From contig JAQWNF010000029.1 of assembly GCA_029246415.1 (NCBI GenBank), positions 124,001 to 188,000 on the forward strand: 64,000 nt of DNA, in the 5' to 3' direction. The translations under genes and the position numbers were made by a program. The notes under the pieces are model-generated. The model was not told the DNA's origin. It worked only from the letters and a program-made list of their open reading frames with translations, and searched no databases. Of this stretch, positions 28,213-37,431 are shown one piece after another. Source of the DNA: Glaciecola sp. Its GTDB lineage: Bacteria > Pseudomonadota > Gammaproteobacteria > Enterobacterales > Alteromonadaceae. The stretch's first letter is position 1. Each line of letters begins with the position of its first letter.

Positions 28213-28605
28213 ATGGCAGATACTCAATATTACGGCACAGGTCGCCGCAAAAGCTCTACCGCTCGTGTTTTCTTACGTCCAGGTACAGGCAATATCGTAA
28301 TCAACAAACGTCCAATTGATGTATTCTTTGGTCGTGAAACAGCACGTATGGTTGTTCGTCAACCATTAGAGCTAGTTGAAATGACAGAGAAATTTGACCT
28401 ATACGTCACCGTAGCCGGTGGTGGTATTTCTGGTCAAGCCGGTGCTATTCGCCACGGTATTACGCGTGCATTGATGGAATTTGATGAGACTTTACGTCCA
28501 GCTCTTCGTCAAGCAGGTTTCGTTACGCGTGATGCGCGTAAAGTTGAGCGTAAGAAAGTGGGTCTACACAAAGCACGTAAGCGTCCACAGTTCTCAAAAC
28601 GTTAA
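28213..28605 (+). CDS. rpsI: 30S ribosomal protein S9
   Basis: S9 is a small-subunit head protein whose C-terminal tail reaches the P-site tRNA. At 130 residues it is the same length as E. coli S9. Signatures are '[19 protein letters not shown]', '[19 protein letters not shown]' and the basic tail '[12 protein letters not shown]'. A Shine-Dalgarno (AAGGAGCGAG) lies before the ATG. A strong terminator follows. Confidence 0.98.
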   Translation: MADTQYYGTGRRKSSTARVFLRPGTGNIVINKRPIDVFFGRETARMVVRQPLELVEMTEKFDLYVTVAGGGISGQAGAIRHGITRALMEFDETLRPALRQAGFVTRDARKVERKKVGLHKARKRPQFSKR

Positions 28606-28629
28606 TATTTCGTTTTCAGTTCGATATCA

Positions 28630-28658
28630 AATGCCACTTTTCAGTGGCATTTTTTTTG
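28630..28658 (+). terminator. Rho-independent terminator after rpsI
   Basis: AATGCCAC (28630-28637) and GTGGCATT (28644-28651) form a perfect 8-bp stem with a 6-nt loop, followed by a run of T to 28658. Confidence 0.9.
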
Positions 28659-28954
28659 GCTGTTTTTTGTCATTAGGGTATTTTTCACTACGCAATCAAG
28701 AAAATATTTGTGATAAATCAATGCAATATTCTATATAAGGCTATATTATTGCGCTACAGAATCTCACTGTAAAGCAGATAACCCAGTAAAGACGAACGTC
28801 TTAGCCGATTTTAGTAGATAAATGCCACGATAGACTTGTTTTTATTGAGGCTTTTCTTTACCATTTCGCGCAGTAAATTATATTAGGTTGTATATCTACC
28901 CCGTGTAACTCCTTGCACCTGAGTAAGTATCTACCAAGTTTTGGAGAAAAGTGG
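28659..28954 (+). promoter_or_regulatory. petA upstream region with two candidate promoters
   Basis: This is the non-coding stretch between the rpsI terminator and petA. Candidate promoter 1 is TTGTGA (28708-28713), 18 bp, TATATA (28732-28737). Candidate 2, nearer the gene, is TTTACC (28857-28862), 16 bp, TATATT (28879-28884). A Shine-Dalgarno GGAGAAAAG sits before the ATG at 28955. I see no conserved RNA or ORF here. Confidence 0.4.
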
Positions 28955-29575
28955 ATGAGTAATGTATCAGCAGATGCAAATCAATCAGCTTCAAATGAAC
29001 AACCCGAAAGCAGTAATCGCCGTAAATTTTTAACGGTAGCAACTTCTGTTATTGGTGGCGTTGGTGCCGTTGGCGCAGCGATCCCATTTGTAGCTTCATG
29101 GAACCCAAGCGCGAAAGCGAAAGCCGCTGGTGCGGATATAGAGGTTGATATAAGCGGTGTTGCACCGGGTCAGTTGATCCGAGTAATGTGGCGCTCTAAG
29201 CCTGTATGGATTGTACGTCGTACTCCAGAGTTACTTGCCAGTCTAGAAGGGATTGAAGATCAATTACGTGATCCAAGTTCTGAACAAGAACAGCAACCTG
29301 TCTATGCTCAAAATCGCTATCGTTCGATTAAAGAAGAGTATTTGGTACTAGTGGGTATCTGTACGCATTTGGGTTGTTCACCACAGCATTTAGCTGATGG
29401 TGCATTCGCTGAATACGCAGAAGGCGTGCCTGAAGGATTTTTCTGTCCTTGTCACGGTTCTAAATTCGACATGGCTGGCCGCGTTTTCCAAGGCGTACCA
29501 GCACCATTAAACTTAGTTGTGCCACCATATCAGTTTTTGACTGACACGACTTTGTTAATCGGTTCAGATGCATAA
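28955..29575 (+). CDS. petA: ubiquinol-cytochrome c reductase, Rieske iron-sulfur subunit
   Basis: The Rieske subunit carries the 2Fe-2S cluster that takes the first electron from ubiquinol in the bc1 complex. The 206 residues contain a twin-arginine-like N-terminal region ('SSNRRKFLTVATSVIGGVGA') that serves as a membrane anchor. The cluster motifs are CTHLGC (about residues 136-141) and CPCHGS (about 164-169). I start it at ATG 28955, which has a clear Shine-Dalgarno; a longer frame from 28913 adds 14 residues without support. It is the first gene of petABC. Confidence 0.97.
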   Translation: MSNVSADANQSASNEQPESSNRRKFLTVATSVIGGVGAVGAAIPFVASWNPSAKAKAAGADIEVDISGVAPGQLIRVMWRSKPVWIVRRTPELLASLEGIEDQLRDPSSEQEQQPVYAQNRYRSIKEEYLVLVGICTHLGCSPQHLADGAFAEYAEGVPEGFFCPCHGSKFDMAGRVFQGVPAPLNLVVPPYQFLTDTTLLIGSDA

Positions 29576-29587
29576 GGGCACAATATT

Positions 29588-30853
29588 ATGAATGGTTTTT
29601 TAAATTGGATTGAACAACGCATCCCTATGATGCGCGTTGCAAATATGCACGCGATTCAATATCCAGCACCGGTCAATATGAACTTTTGGTATGTGTTTGG
29701 ATTTTTAGCAACAATTGTTTTAGTTAATCAGATTGTTACTGGTATCTGGTTGACGATGAATTTTGAACCTTCAGCAGAACGAGCGTTCTTTTCTGTTGAA
29801 TATATCATGCGTGAAATCGACTTTGGTTGGTTGATTCGTTATATGCACTCTACAGGCGCGTCAGCGTTCTTTATCGTAGTTTACATGCATATGTTCCGTG
29901 GCATGATTTACGGTTCATACCAGAAGCCACGCGAGCTGCTATGGGTATTTGGTATGTTGATTTACCTAGCTCTAATGGCTGAAGCATTTATGGGGTACGT
30001 ACTACCATGGGGACAAATGTCCTATTGGGGTGCTCAGGTCATAGTATCCTTGTTCAGTGCAATCCCAGTGATTGGTCCTGATTTAGTGATTTGGATCCAA
30101 GGTGACTATGTTATCTCTGGTGCCACACTAAACCGTTTCTTTGCATTACATGTTATTGCGCTGCCTTTGGTAATAGTTATTTTAGTGTTCTTACACATCA
30201 TTGCTTTGCATGAAGTAGGCTCTAATAACCCTGACGGTATTGCGATTAAACACAAAAAAGGCTCATTAGCTGAAGAAGACAAAACTAAATATAAAATCCA
30301 TGAATACTATACGGATAAGTATGATATTGCAGATGATGTTGTACCGTTCTTCCCGCATATCGTATTAAAGGATTTAGTGGCGTTTAGTATCTTCTTAGGT
30401 GGCTTTGCTTATATTATGTTCTTCGCGCCAGAAATGGGCGGTTACTTCCTTGAGCATCCAAACTTTGAAATTGCTAACCCGTTGAAAACACCTGAACATA
30501 TATTTCCTGTTTGGTATTTCACACCGTTTTATGCAATCTTAAAAGCGGTCCCTGACAAGTTGTTCGGTGTATTAGCGATGTTTGGTGCAATTGCAGCCTT
30601 GTTCGCGTTACCTTGGGTTGACCGTGGTAGTGTCCGTTCGTGGAGATATCGTAGCGGTCTACATACGTGGAACTTAATTATCTTTGCGATTGTGTTCATT
30701 TTCTTAGGTTACTTAGGTGGTACACCTCAAGCTGACTGGAAAATCGTAGCATCACAAATTTTAACGGTAATGTATTTTGGTTTCTTCGGTTTACTGTGGA
30801 TTTATAGTAAAAACGAAAAAACTAAGCCGGTACCTGAGAGGATCACTAAATGA
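29588..30853 (+). CDS. petB: cytochrome b of the bc1 complex
   Basis: Cytochrome b holds the two haems b and both quinone sites of complex III in the inner membrane. The 421 residues give about eight or more membrane helices. 'RYMHSTGASAFFIVVYMHMF' and 'RFFALHVIALPLV...LHIIALH' provide the haem-ligand histidines. 'GYVLPWGQMSYWGAQV' is the Qo-site signature, and 'PEHIFPVWYFTPFYAIL' is the PEWY-equivalent region (here PVWY). It is followed by petC with a 4-bp overlap. Confidence 0.98.
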   Translation: MNGFLNWIEQRIPMMRVANMHAIQYPAPVNMNFWYVFGFLATIVLVNQIVTGIWLTMNFEPSAERAFFSVEYIMREIDFGWLIRYMHSTGASAFFIVVYMHMFRGMIYGSYQKPRELLWVFGMLIYLALMAEAFMGYVLPWGQMSYWGAQVIVSLFSAIPVIGPDLVIWIQGDYVISGATLNRFFALHVIALPLVIVILVFLHIIALHEVGSNNPDGIAIKHKKGSLAEEDKTKYKIHEYYTDKYDIADDVVPFFPHIVLKDLVAFSIFLGGFAYIMFFAPEMGGYFLEHPNFEIANPLKTPEHIFPVWYFTPFYAILKAVPDKLFGVLAMFGAIAALFALPWVDRGSVRSWRYRSGLHTWNLIIFAIVFIFLGYLGGTPQADWKIVASQILTVMYFGFFGLLWIYSKNEKTKPVPERITK

Positions 30854-31587
30854 AAAAGTTAATATTAGCGATCGCGTTATTGCTTCCAAGCTTAGCGTTT
30901 GCAGCAGGTTCTAAGCATCCGCTAGACGATGCAAATTATGACCTTACTGATAAAGCATCATTACAAAATGGCGCGCGTATTTTCATGAACTACTGCCTAG
31001 GTTGTCACCAACAGCAGTACCAACGTTATTCGCGTACATTTGAAGACTTGGGTATTCCAGCTGAGTTAGGCCAAGAGTATTTGCAGTTTACTGGCGAGAA
31101 AGTGACAGATTATATTACGTCGCCTATGCCAGCTGAAGCTGCTGCAACTTGGTTTGGTGCTCCGCCACCGGATTTGACGTTGGTAGCCCGAGTACGTGGT
31201 GCTGATTGGTTGTATACTTATTTACGTACTTTCTACGTTGATGATTCTAAAACGTTTGGCGTGAACAATTTAACATTCCCGAATGTCGGTATGCCACATG
31301 TACTTGAAGAGCTACAAGGTACGCCGCGTATCTCTTATGAAGATGCATTGGTTGACGGCGAAACAGTCAAGCGTTATGTTGGTATTCAATCTGACGGTAA
31401 CGGTGAGCTTAACTCTGAAGAGTATGACCAAGTCATCTTAGACTTAGTGAATTACTTGCAATATACAGGTGAGCCATCACGTTTAGCATCTGAAAAAATA
31501 GGTAAAGGAGTACTGGTATTTATCTTTATATTCTTCATCTTTGCTTATTTATTGAAAAAAGATTACTGGCGAGGCGTGAAGAAGTAA
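30850..31587 (+). CDS. petC: cytochrome c1 of the bc1 complex
   Basis: Cytochrome c1 passes electrons from the Rieske centre to soluble cytochrome c. The 245 residues have a cleavable signal peptide ('LILAIALLLPSLAFAAG'), one haem c site CLGCH ('FMNYCLGCHQQQYQRYS') and a probable Met axial ligand in 'NVGMPHVLEEL'. A single C-terminal membrane helix ('GVLVFIFIFFIFAYLLKKDY') anchors it. The start overlaps petB by 4 bp. A terminator follows. Confidence 0.97.
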   Translation: MKKLILAIALLLPSLAFAAGSKHPLDDANYDLTDKASLQNGARIFMNYCLGCHQQQYQRYSRTFEDLGIPAELGQEYLQFTGEKVTDYITSPMPAEAAATWFGAPPPDLTLVARVRGADWLYTYLRTFYVDDSKTFGVNNLTFPNVGMPHVLEELQGTPRISYEDALVDGETVKRYVGIQSDGNGELNSEEYDQVILDLVNYLQYTGEPSRLASEKIGKGVLVFIFIFFIFAYLLKKDYWRGVKK

Positions 31588-31606
31588 AAAATTCATGTAT
31601 AATCAC

Positions 31607-31633
31607 AAAAAGGGGCATAGCGCCCCTTTTTTT
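31607..31633 (+). terminator. Rho-independent terminator after petC
   Basis: AAAAAGGGGC (31607-31616) pairs with GCCCCTTTTT (31622-31631) around a 5-nt loop, and T-residues continue to 31633. The A-tract/T-tract symmetry makes it potentially bidirectional. Confidence 0.9.
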
Positions 31634-31683
31634 AATGCTTGTCATAAATGCTCGCAAAGCGACATTTTATAGGAGAAACATCA

Positions 31684-32316
31684 ATGGCAGTAGCCACTAA
31701 TAAACGCTCTATCATGACTCTGTTCTCAGATACGATTGATATTTATAGTCATCAGGTACGCATCGTCTTAGCTGAAAAAGGCGTCACAGTTGACATTAAT
31801 TATGTTGACCCGACTAATCTACCTGAAGAAATGCTAGAGCTGAATCCATATGGTACTTTACCAACATTGGTTGATCGTGATTTAAATTTGTACAAATCAC
31901 ACATCATTATGGAATATTTGGATGAGCGTTTCCCACATCCACCATTGATGCCAGTATATCCAGTTGCACGTGGTAACAGCCGTTTGATGATGCACCGCAT
32001 TGAACAAGACTGGTATTCTGTTGCTGCACAAATCTTCCGTGGTGAAGGTGATACTGAAGCATTGCGTAATAACTTACGTGAGACATTATTATCATTAGCA
32101 CCTATCTTTGCTGAAACACCATACTTTATGTCTGAAGAATTCAGCTTAGTAGATTGTTATTTAGCTCCGTTATTATGGCGTTTACCTGCGCTTAATATCA
32201 CCTTAACAGGTGCGGGCAGTAAAGAAGTATTAGCTTATATGAAACGTATTTTTGAACGTTCATCGTTTGTTGCATCATTAACAGATCAAGAACGTGAAAT
32301 TCATAATCCGTTATAA
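31684..32316 (+). CDS. sspA: stringent starvation protein A
   Basis: SspA is a glutathione-S-transferase-fold protein that binds sigma-70 RNA polymerase and helps acid and stationary-phase survival. The 210 residues show the GST-like N-terminal domain ('MTLFSDTIDIYSHQVRIVLA', 'NPYGTLPTLVDRDLNLY', 'SHIIMEYLDERFPHPPLMP') and a helical C-terminal domain ('SLVDCYLAPLLWRLP'). The start is ATG 31684 behind AGGAG; a longer frame from 31648 lacks support. It is followed by sspB. Confidence 0.97.
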   Translation: MAVATNKRSIMTLFSDTIDIYSHQVRIVLAEKGVTVDINYVDPTNLPEEMLELNPYGTLPTLVDRDLNLYKSHIIMEYLDERFPHPPLMPVYPVARGNSRLMMHRIEQDWYSVAAQIFRGEGDTEALRNNLRETLLSLAPIFAETPYFMSEEFSLVDCYLAPLLWRLPALNITLTGAGSKEVLAYMKRIFERSSFVASLTDQEREIHNPL

Positions 32317-32374
32317 ATAACAAAATACGAAATTAAGTCTCGGCAACATAGCACTAAAATAGAAGATCCAGGAT

Positions 32375-32926
32375 ATGAGTGAGTTTACAATGACATCCAA
32401 CCAACCGTATTTGCTAAAAGCATTTTTTGATTGGATTGTAGATAATGGGCTCACTCCTCATCTTGTGGTTGATGCAACTCAAGATAACGTCAGCGTACCT
32501 GAACAGTATGTTAATGATGGTCAGATTGTACTGAACGTTGCACCTAGTGCTTGTATGAACTTCAATATGACACCTGAAGGCGTGAGTTTTCAAGCGCGTT
32601 TTGGTGGTCAGCCGCATTACATTGATTTTCCTAGTAACGCTGTGTTGGCGATCTACGCCCGGGAAAATGGTGCAGGTACAGTATTTAGTACTGAGCCTGA
32701 GATATCCTTTGAAGAGGCTGATGAGGACGCTATAGAGCTATCAGATGAGCTGCTCGATGAATTGGCAACTGTAGATAGTGAAATTGAATCAGAGACTACT
32801 GAGGCGGTTAAGAAAGCACCTACCCTAGGTATTGTTAGTTCATCATCGGTTGATAGTGAGAAGTCTGATAAAACAGAAACTTCAAAAACGACAAAGAAGA
32901 AGCCTACATTTACTATCGTAAAATAA
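32375..32926 (+). CDS. sspB: ClpXP protease specificity-enhancing factor SspB
   Basis: SspB tethers ssrA-tagged proteins to ClpXP. The folded domain is clear in the first 110 residues: 'NQPYLLKAFFDWIVDNGLTP', 'VPEQYVNDGQIVLNVAPSA', 'VSFQARFGGQPHYIDFP' and 'AVLAIYARENGAGTVF'. An acidic, low-complexity tail follows, and the C-terminal end 'KKKPTFTIVK' fits the XB motif that docks on the ClpX zinc-binding domain. Length is 183 residues (E. coli 165). ATG 32375 is used; ATG 32390 (removing five residues) is a close alternative. Confidence 0.96.
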   Translation: MSEFTMTSNQPYLLKAFFDWIVDNGLTPHLVVDATQDNVSVPEQYVNDGQIVLNVAPSACMNFNMTPEGVSFQARFGGQPHYIDFPSNAVLAIYARENGAGTVFSTEPEISFEEADEDAIELSDELLDELATVDSEIESETTEAVKKAPTLGIVSSSSVDSEKSDKTETSKTTKKKPTFTIVK

Positions 32927-32951
32927 GACTTCAACTCAGATTTCAGACTAG

Positions 32952-33542
32952 TTATTGGATTATTTCAAATACCCGAACAACACTTTTCACATTATTAATG
33001 TTTCTCGCAATTTCCACTGCTCTCGTCGCTTGCTGATTATCCAACAAACCCATCAAAAATACATCGCCACCATTAACCACCACATTAATTCGGTTAGATT
33101 CTATTTCGTCATTGACTAAGAGTTTCGCTCTGAGTGCATTGGCAATTAAGATATCTTTTGCTTGCATTGATGTGCTCAAGCGCAGTCCAACTCTAACCTG
33201 ATTATGGGTTTTGCGTAAATACGGATCAGCGGCAAGCACTGCGTTTATTTTAGGTTGCCAAGACTCATCATCAATAGTACCCGTCAATAATAGCTGGCGA
33301 TTAAATACATCAACTTCAATATCTGAGACGTCGGATAATCCTTCAATTTCAGATAAGCGCAATGAAATACGTGCTACGGCATTGGTATCATCAATTTGTG
33401 TACCGATAGAGCGAGGATCTTGGCTCGCTGTTGCACCAATTGTGGCAACAGTACCCAATGCAATAGCGGTACATCCTGTGGTCAATCCTACGCAGCTCAG
33501 CGCGATTACACCCATGAGCATATGACGATTACTACGTCTCAT
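32952..33542 (-). CDS. dolP: BON-domain outer-membrane lipoprotein DolP
   Basis: DolP (YraP) is a division- and envelope-integrity lipoprotein that binds anionic phospholipids. The 196 residues carry a signal peptide with lipobox 'GLTTGC' and two BON domains ('DTNAVARISLRLSEIEGL', 'IEVDVFNRQLLLTGTIDDES' then 'DILIANALRAKLLVNDEIES', 'INVVVNGGDVFLMGLLDN'). It ends the lpoA-yraN-diaA-dolP operon, 21 bp after diaA, as in E. coli. Confidence 0.95.
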   Translation of the reverse strand: MRRSNRHMLMGVIALSCVGLTTGCTAIALGTVATIGATASQDPRSIGTQIDDTNAVARISLRLSEIEGLSDVSDIEVDVFNRQLLLTGTIDDESWQPKINAVLAADPYLRKTHNQVRVGLRLSTSMQAKDILIANALRAKLLVNDEIESNRINVVVNGGDVFLMGLLDNQQATRAVEIARNINNVKSVVRVFEIIQ

Positions 33543-33563
33543 TAAATCTTCCTTAAATTACGA

Positions 33564-34166
<603 letters not shown>

Positions 34167-34520
34167 TTAGACACCTTTGTGCCACTTTGCTCGCGTACCA
34201 TCTATAGCAACCAAATCAACACGATGTGCCACATGATGTGGGTTTAGCGCGTGCTTGGCCATAAATACATACATTGTTTTGATCACTTTGCGACGTTTTT
34301 GTTGTGTAAACATCTCCATCGCACTGCCATGGCTTTGGGCTGAACGGTATTTAACTTCTACGAATACCCAACAAGCACCATCGCGCATGATTAAATCTAT
34401 TTCACCGCACTTTGCACGGTAATTTGCGGTAATAAAGTGCAATCCTTGCTGTATTAAATACCGTTTTACTTTTTGTTCAACCATCACGCCTAACTGATAG
34501 GCAAGTTGAGGTTTACTCAC
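34167..34520 (-). CDS. yraN: UPF0102 family endonuclease-like protein YraN
   Basis: A 117-residue protein with an endonuclease-like (PD-(D/E)XK) fold: 'GVMVEQKVKRYLIQQGLHFI', 'NYRAKCGEIDLIMRDGACWV' and 'FVEVKYRSAQSHGSAMEMF' hold the conserved Glu, Asp, Glu-x-Lys residues. The cellular role is not established. It overlaps the end of lpoA by 8 bp and abuts the diaA frame. Confidence 0.94.
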   Translation of the reverse strand: MSKPQLAYQLGVMVEQKVKRYLIQQGLHFITANYRAKCGEIDLIMRDGACWVFVEVKYRSAQSHGSAMEMFTQQKRRKVIKTMYVFMAKHALNPHHVAHRVDLVAIDGTRAKWHKGV

Positions 34521-36396
34521 TCGTCAAATGTTCAATTTGTCTGGTGGTTATTTTGGCACGCGGTAAAGTACGTGTCACTTGATTCTTATCATTTATTGCC
34601 AAACTGCCGGTCAAGCCAGGTAAAATTAAACCGTGAACTTGTTGTAATGGACGGATCTTGCCAATTAAGTTTAAAGCGTCATACCCAAAGGCAAAGAGTC
34701 GTTTTTGCGCGGTGGATGCTTCACTAAACACGGTTTCATATTGACTGAGTAAAGTAATATTGAGCGTGTCATCTAACAACCATGGCATATCAATAAAAAT
34801 CACATTTTGTAAATCGCGTAACGAATTCTTGTTCAGTTTATGATTATAACTACGCGAACTAGCAAAGACAGGCTGGATATCATCGGAGAATGTACTGATA
34901 CTCGCTTCAATCATCGGATTGATAAGCTCTGTTTGTTTAGCATTAGCAAAAACTACAAAGGCATCAATATCTTTGCGGTTACGCGTCACACTAAACATTT
35001 CTTGACCTAAATAACGCTCCAGTATGCTAATTCTATCGCGGCTTTGTTGCACACCAAGTGCATCGCCAATAGCTTTACGCATTGATTTATTATCAGTAAA
35101 CGACAATGTGATTGTACTGCTATGCTGAGTGAGGGCTTGCCAGCGTGCGGTAAACGCTTCAGCCATGCGAGTCGCAGTGCGATCGGGCGCATGAATTAAG
35201 ATAGGCTGTTGATATTGTTGGGTAAACATAAATTCAGCAATTTGTTCTGCTTCATCTTCAGGTGAAAGCGCAAAAAAAGTGTGATTATTTACAATGGTAT
35301 TAATTGAAAACTCAGCTGTTGGTGCGGTATCAAGCGGAATGTTCTCTGTTGCTGGGTCAAGACGATTTAAACCTAATAATTGTTGACTAGGTTTGATATG
35401 CGGCAGTATCAGCTCTAGTTTTGGTTTGAGTAGTGGGCCGATAATCAAATCAGCTTCTTCGATAGCAGCAATGAGTCCCTCATCAGTTTGTGTATTGGTA
35501 TCGACAAAGTACAAAGAATCAATCATTTGCTCAGAAGCAAACTGTTGTGATTGCCTTGCAAGATATGCCGCTACTATACCTTGTTTGATATGTTGGGCTT
35601 GAGCAGCTAAACGGCCGGTTAATGGCAGTAATACAGCGACACGCTGAGCAGTATCATTACGAATTTGTAGTAAGCCAATAATTTCAGCGGGTAAATTTCT
35701 GACTAATGGATGAGTGGGGTATTGATATTGAAACTGTGTTAGCTGACTGGCTAGCTCATATTGATTTAATGCGTTCTCGCGCAATAACTTTGTCAGTTGG
35801 ACAAAGCCGTCCATCTCAGTGTTACCGCTTAACTGAAGTTGTTCTGCTGGAATTTTTTGAGTCAAACGCCAGACATATTCAATATCGTAGTCTTGGGATT
35901 TAATATGGGCATTGACCGCATTACGTGCATCGAACAGTGCTTCATAAATTGCAGCTTTGGCATGCCATTGTTGTTGCTGGATACTGACCGAGGATGTTGG
36001 TGCATCAAGCAAAGTTAAGCGGGTTTGATACGAATCTTTCGGGTGTGCACATTGAGCGCGGTATAATTTAGCTTGCGCGAGTTGCTCAGATGATAGTAAG
36101 GCATAAATTGGGGTTAATATAGCGTGAACACGCTGGCACTGCTGAGAGGATGTGGCTAATTCGGCTGCTTGTAATAAATATTGGTTGCGGCTAAACGCTT
36201 GTCCGTTATTTTCTGCAAGTTCGGCTTGCTCGAGGATTTGTAAAAAAGTCAGTGGCACAACAACCGTTGGAATACTCAATACTTCTGGGGACGCTTGAGT
36301 TGAGTCAGGTGACGTTGAAGAGCATGCGCCTAGGCCTACCAGTAATGCTAGTAGAGTCACACGACGGCAATTGAACCATGAAAAATTTATAGTCAC
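34513..36396 (-). CDS. lpoA: penicillin-binding protein activator LpoA
   Basis: LpoA is an outer-membrane lipoprotein that reaches through the periplasm to activate PBP1a. It has 627 residues: a signal peptide with lipobox 'VGLGAC' (Cys25), a TPR-like helical N-terminal half, and a C-terminal periplasmic-binding-protein fold ('RVAVLLPLTGRLAAQAQHIK', 'LIIGPLLKPKLELI', 'FAFGYDALNLIGKI'). It begins the yraN-diaA-dolP operon and is divergent from rsmI, as in E. coli. Confidence 0.95.
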   Translation of the reverse strand: MTINFSWFNCRRVTLLALLVGLGACSSTSPDSTQASPEVLSIPTVVVPLTFLQILEQAELAENNGQAFSRNQYLLQAAELATSSQQCQRVHAILTPIYALLSSEQLAQAKLYRAQCAHPKDSYQTRLTLLDAPTSSVSIQQQQWHAKAAIYEALFDARNAVNAHIKSQDYDIEYVWRLTQKIPAEQLQLSGNTEMDGFVQLTKLLRENALNQYELASQLTQFQYQYPTHPLVRNLPAEIIGLLQIRNDTAQRVAVLLPLTGRLAAQAQHIKQGIVAAYLARQSQQFASEQMIDSLYFVDTNTQTDEGLIAAIEEADLIIGPLLKPKLELILPHIKPSQQLLGLNRLDPATENIPLDTAPTAEFSINTIVNNHTFFALSPEDEAEQIAEFMFTQQYQQPILIHAPDRTATRMAEAFTARWQALTQHSSTITLSFTDNKSMRKAIGDALGVQQSRDRISILERYLGQEMFSVTRNRKDIDAFVVFANAKQTELINPMIEASISTFSDDIQPVFASSRSYNHKLNKNSLRDLQNVIFIDMPWLLDDTLNITLLSQYETVFSEASTAQKRLFAFGYDALNLIGKIRPLQQVHGLILPGLTGSLAINDKNQVTRTLPRAKITTRQIEHLTSE

Positions 36397-36440
36397 TAGT
36401 TAATCCATAAAAGCAAGTGAATGAAAGTCATACATCAGTG

Positions 36441-36446
36441 TATAAT
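36441..36446 (+). promoter_or_regulatory. -10 box for rsmI
   Basis: A perfect TATAAT preceded by TG lies 35 bp before the ATG at 36481; the -35 region is weak. Transcription would start near 36453, inside the longer open frame from 36421, which supports the shorter rsmI start. Confidence 0.5.
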
Positions 36447-36480
36447 ACGCATCATACTGTATTTTAAAAAGATCCGCATT

Positions 36481-37311
36481 ATGTCTGACACAGGTTGTTT
36501 ATATATCGTTCCTACTCCCATCGGTAATTTGCAAGATATTACACTTCGCGCATTAACCGTCCTCAAATCTGTCGATGCGATAGCATGTGAAGATACCCGC
36601 CATAGTCGTGTATTGCTACAACATTTTAGTATTGATAAGCCGACGTTTGCAGTGCATGATCATAACGAATCAATGATGGTAAATAAAGTGATCCAAAGAC
36701 TAGAAAAAGGCGAGTCTATTGCTTTGATTTCAGACGCTGGCACGCCGTTAATTAGCGATCCAGGTTATGTCTTAGTACATGCGTGTCGTGAAATCAACGC
36801 CAATGTCGTTGCCTTGCCTGGGCCGTGTGCAGCAGTGACTGCATTATCGGGTGCGGGTTTACCTACTGACCAATTTATTTTTCGTGGATTTTTACCGGTC
36901 AAACAACAAGCCAAGCAACAAGCGATAGAAACGCTACTTCATTCATACTGTACAAGCGTGTTTTATGAAGCGCCAAGACGAGTATTAGATACTATGAAAA
37001 TGATGGAACAATGTTTACCCGATACCATTACCATTGTCATGGCAAAAGAAATAACCAAAACGTTTGAGACGTTTATTAGTGGTAGCGCATCTACCATTAT
37101 TGCATGGCTTGAAGCAGAGCAAGCTCATCAAAAAGGCGAGTTTGTATTAATGGTGGGCCCTGCAGGAAAGGACACGAGTGATATCTCACCAGAGGCGCAG
37201 ACGTTAATGCGCAGTCTACAGTCACATCTTCCGCCGAAAAAAGCAGCAGGTATAGTAGCAGAACACTATGGATTGAAAAAAAATGCTATATATCAATGGA
37301 GTCTTACGTAA
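36481..37311 (+). CDS. rsmI: 16S rRNA (cytidine1402-2'-O)-methyltransferase
   Basis: RsmI (YraL) 2'-O-methylates C1402 in the decoding centre of 16S rRNA. The 276 residues have the tetrapyrrole-methylase fold: 'GCLYIVPTPIGNLQDITLRA', 'ACEDTRHSRVLLQHFSI', 'ALISDAGTPLISDPGYVLV', 'VALPGPCAAVTALSGAGLP' and 'FYEAPRRVLDTM'. The frame is open to an ATG at 36421, but the family N-terminus and a -10 box favour ATG 36481. An 8-bp inverted repeat (37306-37326) covers its stop. Confidence 0.96.
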   Translation: MSDTGCLYIVPTPIGNLQDITLRALTVLKSVDAIACEDTRHSRVLLQHFSIDKPTFAVHDHNESMMVNKVIQRLEKGESIALISDAGTPLISDPGYVLVHACREINANVVALPGPCAAVTALSGAGLPTDQFIFRGFLPVKQQAKQQAIETLLHSYCTSVFYEAPRRVLDTMKMMEQCLPDTITIVMAKEITKTFETFISGSASTIIAWLEAEQAHQKGEFVLMVGPAGKDTSDISPEAQTLMRSLQSHLPPKKAAGIVAEHYGLKKNAIYQWSLT

Positions 37312-37326
37312 TTAGATTAATTACGT
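37306..37326 (+). terminator. possible terminator after rsmI
   Basis: ACGTAATT (37306-37313) and AATTACGT (37319-37326) form a perfect 8-bp stem with a 5-nt loop, overlapping the rsmI TAA. The T-run (TGTTTTTT, about 37335-37342) begins some 9 nt after the stem, so termination is uncertain. Confidence 0.35.
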
Positions 37327-37357
37327 GATTTCTCTGTTTTTTATCAATTATCCCTGC

Positions 37358-37396
37358 ATTTTCATCCCATTTTTATCCCATTTTCATCCCATTTTC
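37358..37396 (+). repeat. 11-bp tandem repeats upstream of the TonB receptor gene
   Basis: Three full copies and half a fourth of an 11-bp unit: ATTTTCATCCC (37358-37368), ATTTTTATCCC (37369-37379), ATTTTCATCCC (37380-37390), then ATTTTC. The period is close to one helical turn, so all copies face the same side of the DNA. It may be a regulator-binding array or simple slippage. Confidence 0.8.
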
Positions 37397-37431
37397 GCGC
37401 GTCATAATCCTTTCAGCCGTTACTTGCCTTA

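Noticed and set aside
28481-28738. 85-codon plus-strand frame overlapping the end of rpsI
   Set aside because: It is a shadow of rpsI that runs through the terminator. It has no Shine-Dalgarno and low-complexity sequence.
31598-31603. TATAAT before sspA
   Set aside because: It lies upstream of the petC terminator hairpin and has no -35. A transcript from it would run into the terminator, so it is probably chance.
32653-32934. 93-codon frame antisense to sspB, Ser-rich
   Set aside because: It is the mirror of the acidic low-complexity SspB tail; the Ser-rich composition is an artefact of GAT/GAA codons read backwards.
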